From positions 1 to 7,679 of the forward strand of contig JBDZVX010000114.1 in the NCBI GenBank assembly GCA_040255925.1: 7,679 nucleotides of DNA, written 5' to 3'. Position numbers and translations under genes: made by a program. The stretch's first letter is position 1. Every line of letters begins with the position of its first letter. Below the pieces are notes generated by a model. That model had not been told where the DNA came from and did no database searches. It worked only from the letters and a program-made list of their open reading frames with translations. Positions 5,094 through 7,679 of the stretch are shown piece after piece. Origin of the DNA: Nitrolancea sp040255925 (GTDB lineage Bacteria; Chloroflexota; Chloroflexia; Thermomicrobiales; Thermomicrobiaceae).

Positions 5094-6281
5094 CTAGGAG
5101 CTGGGAACAATAATCGCGATGCTGGCGGTGTAGCCGTGCAGGTAGTTCCGCAGTCCGACCGGGCCAATTTCGCCGTTGCAAAAGAATCCGGTGAGGCTTT
5201 GGAGCTGAAACTGCTCGCTGACCGCGCGAGCGTCATGGTCCGGCTCGCCGAATAAGCCGACACCCCGGCCGTTACAACAGCAGACCAGCGCGGCTATCGG
5301 CTCGGCATCTCCCAATGCTCCTCGCGCCTGGCTCAAAAGGGTCCGAAGCTCTTCATCAGCGGCCCGGCCGTCGCGAAGCTGAAACTGGATCGTCTGACCA
5401 ACGCGCGGGTGCGCGCCGATCGCGAGCGCCCCGGTTCCGGGATCGTAGCCGGTGACATTCCGGATCAGAAAATCGCCGCGCCGGAACTCGTCCTGGTACT
5501 CATCCATCACCAGGCCAACCAGGAGGTTTCGCCGGGCGCGCTCCTTGAGCTCCGGAGTCAAGCCGTCAAACGTCTCGACCAGGATCTCCAGGGCCGGGCG
5601 CTGCCCAATGGTATGCACGATATGCTCGTCCACCGCCGTGATCGTCCAGGGCTCCCCGATCGGCTCAGCCCCCTGGGAAACGACGGTGCGCACGGTGTAG
5701 GCGCCACCCAGAGCTACGGCGACCGCGCCCTCGGTATAGACGTTGCCATCGAGAAAGACAAACGTACGGGGAACGTGGGGATCGCCGGAGGCCAGGCCGC
5801 CAATCAGGGGCGTACCGGGGTAGGCATCCGAAAGGGCATCAACCAGCCGCTCGGCATCGATACCGAACGGATCACCGAAGAGGAACCAGCCATTAACGGA
5901 ATCCCGGTCGACCCCGGTGACATCGTACCAGTCACCGGGCTCCTCGCACGCTTCGAGCGTCCGCTGGTTGATCAGCACCGGACGCAACTCGGCACCCGGT
6001 AATGAGAGAGCGAGCAAAGAGATTGCTGGCTCGTTCTCGATCTCGCGCCCCGGCCCGACGATCCCCTGACCGCTACAGCCGACCAGCACCCTGGCGTTGG
6101 TCGCCTCCTGGACACGGCGTACCAGCGCGGGGTAATCACGGGCATAGGCGGCGCTGGCGAAGAGAAAGACAAGATCAGCCCGGCCGGGCCCCTCGGCAAT
6201 CCCCGCCGTCCGGCTGAGGACCTCATCCAGGGCACGCTCCCAGCTCGGATCATGGGCAATCGCGGCTTGCGCGGCGGTCAT
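5094..6281 (-). CDS. FIST domain protein (FIST_N + FIST_C), 395 aa
   Basis: This is a cytoplasmic sensor-type protein with a FIST_N domain at residues ~33-225 and a FIST_C domain at ~226-385. Typical motifs are visible: VGCSGQGIVG at 67-76, PLIGGLASGD at 158-167, ALVCCCNGRGVGLFG at 331-345, GFFCNGEIGPVG at 365-376 and HGYTA at 382-386. FIST domains are proposed to bind small ligands, probably amino acids, and occur alone or fused to signalling modules. Here there is no kinase, GGDEF or receiver domain, so a partner would act in trans. Three consecutive cysteines (334-336) are notable. I chose the ATG at 6281 because AAGGAG lies 8 nt upstream and typical members begin close to this point. In-frame ATGs at 6320 (after GGGGGA) and 6338 would add 13 or 19 residues without conserved sequence. 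Downstream on the same strand is a small membrane protein gene. Confidence 0.92.
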   Translation of the reverse strand: MTAAQAAIAHDPSWERALDEVLSRTAGIAEGPGRADLVFLFASAAYARDYPALVRRVQEATNARVLVGCSGQGIVGPGREIENEPAISLLALSLPGAELRPVLINQRTLEACEEPGDWYDVTGVDRDSVNGWFLFGDPFGIDAERLVDALSDAYPGTPLIGGLASGDPHVPRTFVFLDGNVYTEGAVAVALGGAYTVRTVVSQGAEPIGEPWTITAVDEHIVHTIGQRPALEILVETFDGLTPELKERARRNLLVGLVMDEYQDEFRRGDFLIRNVTGYDPGTGALAIGAHPRVGQTIQFQLRDGRAADEELRTLLSQARGALGDAEPIAALVCCCNGRGVGLFGEPDHDARAVSEQFQLQSLTGFFCNGEIGPVGLRNYLHGYTASIAIIVPSS

Positions 6282-6289
6282 CGGATACG

Positions 6290-6295
6290 CTCCTT
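6290..6295 (-). promoter_or_regulatory. Ribosome binding site AAGGAG deciding the FIST start
   Basis: AAGGAG on the minus strand lies 8 nt before the ATG at 6281. It favours that codon over the in-frame ATGs at 6320 and 6338. Confidence 0.65.
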
Positions 6296-6545
6296 GCTCT
6301 TCGCTCCTACTCGTGCTCATTGTATTCCCCCACGGCAACCGGGGCCAATTGAGTGGAAGGCTCGCGGCGGTTTGCTGGTCATGGATGCGATGGTACAGAA
6401 GGAAAAGCCGTACGCACTCGAACTCCGCTCGGCAGTCAACCGACGACGGAGGACGCGTAGCCGGCAGCGCGCGGCGGTAAACCGTCCGCGCTTACGGAAC
6501 GAAGCCGTCTGAAGCCGGCTAGGGTTCGGACGCGCGATCGTCACC

Positions 6546-6603
6546 GTCATCCTGAACGAAGTGAAGGATCTCCTAGAGATGCTTCGCTACCGCTCAGCAC
6601 GAT
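6546..6603. repeat. Dispersed imperfect palindromic repeat, copy 2
   Basis: This is the same 58-bp element as at 2323-2380, 48 of 58 identical with no indels. Several differences are C/T changes that would keep G-U pairing in an RNA hairpin. Both copies lie in intergenic DNA and have the same orientation in the window. Confidence 0.85.
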
Positions 6604-6629
6604 CGGGTTTGCCTCGTTGACTCTCGTTC

Positions 6630-6647
6630 AGCCGGCCTCGGCCGGCT
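6630..6647. terminator. Perfect GC palindrome, possible terminator-like hairpin
   Basis: AGCCGGCC-TC-GGCCGGCT is an 8-bp inverted repeat with only 2 nt between the arms, so the effective loop is larger and the stem shorter. A moderately T-containing sequence follows but no T-run. No gene clearly ends nearby. Confidence 0.3.
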
Positions 6648-6877
6648 TCGGCTTCTCAGCCCGGTGTCTTCAGCGCCGCGCGAACATGACCGACCGTAAT
6701 GCCAGATCAGCGGAGCGGAAATGACGAGCCACAACTGATTGGCACCAACGACGCAAAAGTCCGTGGGACACTCCACCGGGGCCAAACACCAATCATTCCT
6801 TCGGACAGGAAGATGTTGTTCACGAAGCGGTTCACTGGCAAAATGGGATCGAATCAAGATAGGAGAGAGACGCAATC

Positions 6878-7679
6878 ATGCACCCAGTGGTCCGCGATTT
6901 CGCCACGTTCTTCACGCCACGCCTTGCACCCGTTGATGCGGCTGGCGAGCCCGGGACCTCCCAAAGCTGGCGGCTCGAAGTGACCCTGGCCCGTGTCCGT
7001 TGGTACGCGGTGCCGGTGTGCCTGTTGACGGTCCTCATCTTCCCGGCCATCCCCTGGCCCTTGCTCGTGCTCCCAGGGCTCGTCTTCGGTCTCGGCAACC
7101 TCGGCGTGATCCAACTACTCCATCAGAGCCAATCTCTAGTGCGGCTCAAGCAGGCGCGCGGCCTCGCCACGGGACTCGATTGGGTGGCGACAACCGCGAG
7201 CATCGGCGCGTTCAGCCATGAACCCGCCATCGCAACCCCGGCAGTCCTTCTCCTCATGGTCGTGACTACTACGCTCCGGTACGGCATTCGGGGACTGATC
7301 GGCGCAAGCGGTGGGGCATTACTCATCATTGCCGCGCTCATGGGCGTGCAGGTGCGGATGCATACCGTGCTGGATCTCGACCAGGCGGCCATGATCCTGG
7401 CAAGCTGGGCCGTAGTCCTCGTCGTCATGCTGCTGGTTGGCATCACCCTCCTCCGCTCGAACGTGAAGCGCCGCCACGGAGCACCACCTGCGGAGGCGAT
7501 AAGCGCGGGTGATCCTCCGGTCCATCCCTGTAATCTCTCGGAGCGTGAGCGGCAGCTACTGCCGCTGCTTGCCCAGAGCGAATTATCCTATCAGCAGATC
7601 GCCGGTCTCCTCTTCATCAGTCCAGAGACGGTCAAGACCCATGTCCGGCGCATGGGTCGAAAGCTCGGCGTGAGTGGCC
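6878..7679 (+). CDS. Membrane-bound LuxR-type transcriptional regulator; 3' end outside the window
   Basis: The frame from the ATG at 6878 runs open to the right edge (267 codons). Residues ~43-192 form about five or six hydrophobic helices: around 43-60, 61-81, 100-113, 117-133, 139-157 and 170-192. A short basic/proline linker follows. Residues 219-267 are a GerE/LuxR helix-turn-helix: LSERERQLLPLLAQ, then YQQIAGLLFISPETVKTHV and RRMGRKLGVSG, with the recognition helix SPETVKTHV intact. The last helix is cut by the edge. AGGAGAGAG lies 9-12 nt upstream. The layout predicts a regulator held in the cytoplasmic membrane with its DNA-binding domain in the cytoplasm, responding to a membrane or envelope signal; no receiver or PAS domain is present. 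The ligand and target are unknown. It may regulate neighbours beyond the window. Confidence 0.88.
   Translation, partial: MHPVVRDFATFFTPRLAPVDAAGEPGTSQSWRLEVTLARVRWYAVPVCLLTVLIFPAIPWPLLVLPGLVFGLGNLGVIQLLHQSQSLVRLKQARGLATGLDWVATTASIGAFSHEPAIATPAVLLLMVVTTTLRYGIRGLIGASGGALLIIAALMGVQVRMHTVLDLDQAAMILASWAVVLVVMLLVGITLLRSNVKRRHGAPPAEAISAGDPPVHPCNLSERERQLLPLLAQSELSYQQIAGLLFISPETVKTHVRRMGRKLGVSG

Larger units (their letters stand above)
6282..6877. other. Divergent intergenic stretch between FIST and LuxR-type regulator genes
   Basis: About 600 bp without a supported gene. It holds the FIST leader, dispersed repeat copy 2 (6546-6603), a GC palindrome at 6630-6647 and the upstream region of the LuxR-type gene. 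Several frames are open on both strands, but none has a ribosome binding site with a recognisable product. No convincing promoter pair was found for either flanking gene. Confidence 0.5.

Noticed and set aside
5409..6002. 197-codon plus-strand frame inside the FIST gene
   Set aside because: The opposite strand encodes well-conserved FIST motifs throughout; the plus-strand product has no recognisable features or ribosome binding site.
6420..6450. TTGACT on the minus strand as a -35 for the FIST gene
   Set aside because: No acceptable -10 hexamer occurs 16-19 nt downstream.
1..7679. CRISPR array, transposase, integrase, rRNA
   Set aside because: No regularly spaced direct repeats, no transposase or integrase motifs, and no rRNA signature were seen on either strand.

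Overview
The window is GC-rich bacterial DNA with short intergenic spacers. It carries stress- and signalling-type genes: a group 4 (ECF) sigma factor, an ATPase-less Clp N-domain protein, a FIST-domain sensor-like protein and a polytopic membrane LuxR-type regulator. It also carries small membrane proteins, a two-module zinc-ribbon protein and two copies of a dispersed 58-bp palindromic repeat. This mix resembles Chloroflexota (Thermomicrobia-like) genomes. That placement is an inference from gene style only, because no phylogenetic marker is present.

Layout, left to right. The 5' part of an ECF sigma factor gene lies on the minus strand and runs off the left edge. Upstream of it on the same strand is a long gene with tandem Clp N-domains, interrupted by a 100-N assembly gap at 1427-1526. 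An identical 55-bp sequence abuts both sides of that gap. If the 55 bp is a single overlap, the two fragments join in frame into one 465-residue protein made of two double Clp N-domains and a beta-rich C-terminal domain. Next come the first copy of the dispersed repeat, a small signal-anchored hypothetical protein (minus), a non-coding stretch with a minus-strand terminator, and a 199-residue hypothetical protein (minus). A 440-bp non-coding stretch precedes the zinc-ribbon gene (plus), which ends at a clear intrinsic terminator. Beyond it are a 64-residue two-helix membrane protein and a FIST-domain protein (both minus). A ~600-bp non-coding stretch with the second repeat copy leads to the membrane LuxR-type regulator (plus), which is cut by the right edge inside its DNA-binding domain.

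There is no sign of one tightly coupled operon or defence island. The genes are mostly separate units with their own ribosome binding sites, several with recognisable terminators or dyads. The most notable items are the Clp N-domain protein without an ATPase, which keeps the glutamate associated with phospho-arginine docking in all four half-repeats, and the assembly artefact that splits it. The membrane-tethered LuxR regulator and the dispersed palindrome are the next most notable. I did not find convincing evidence for a wholly new system.
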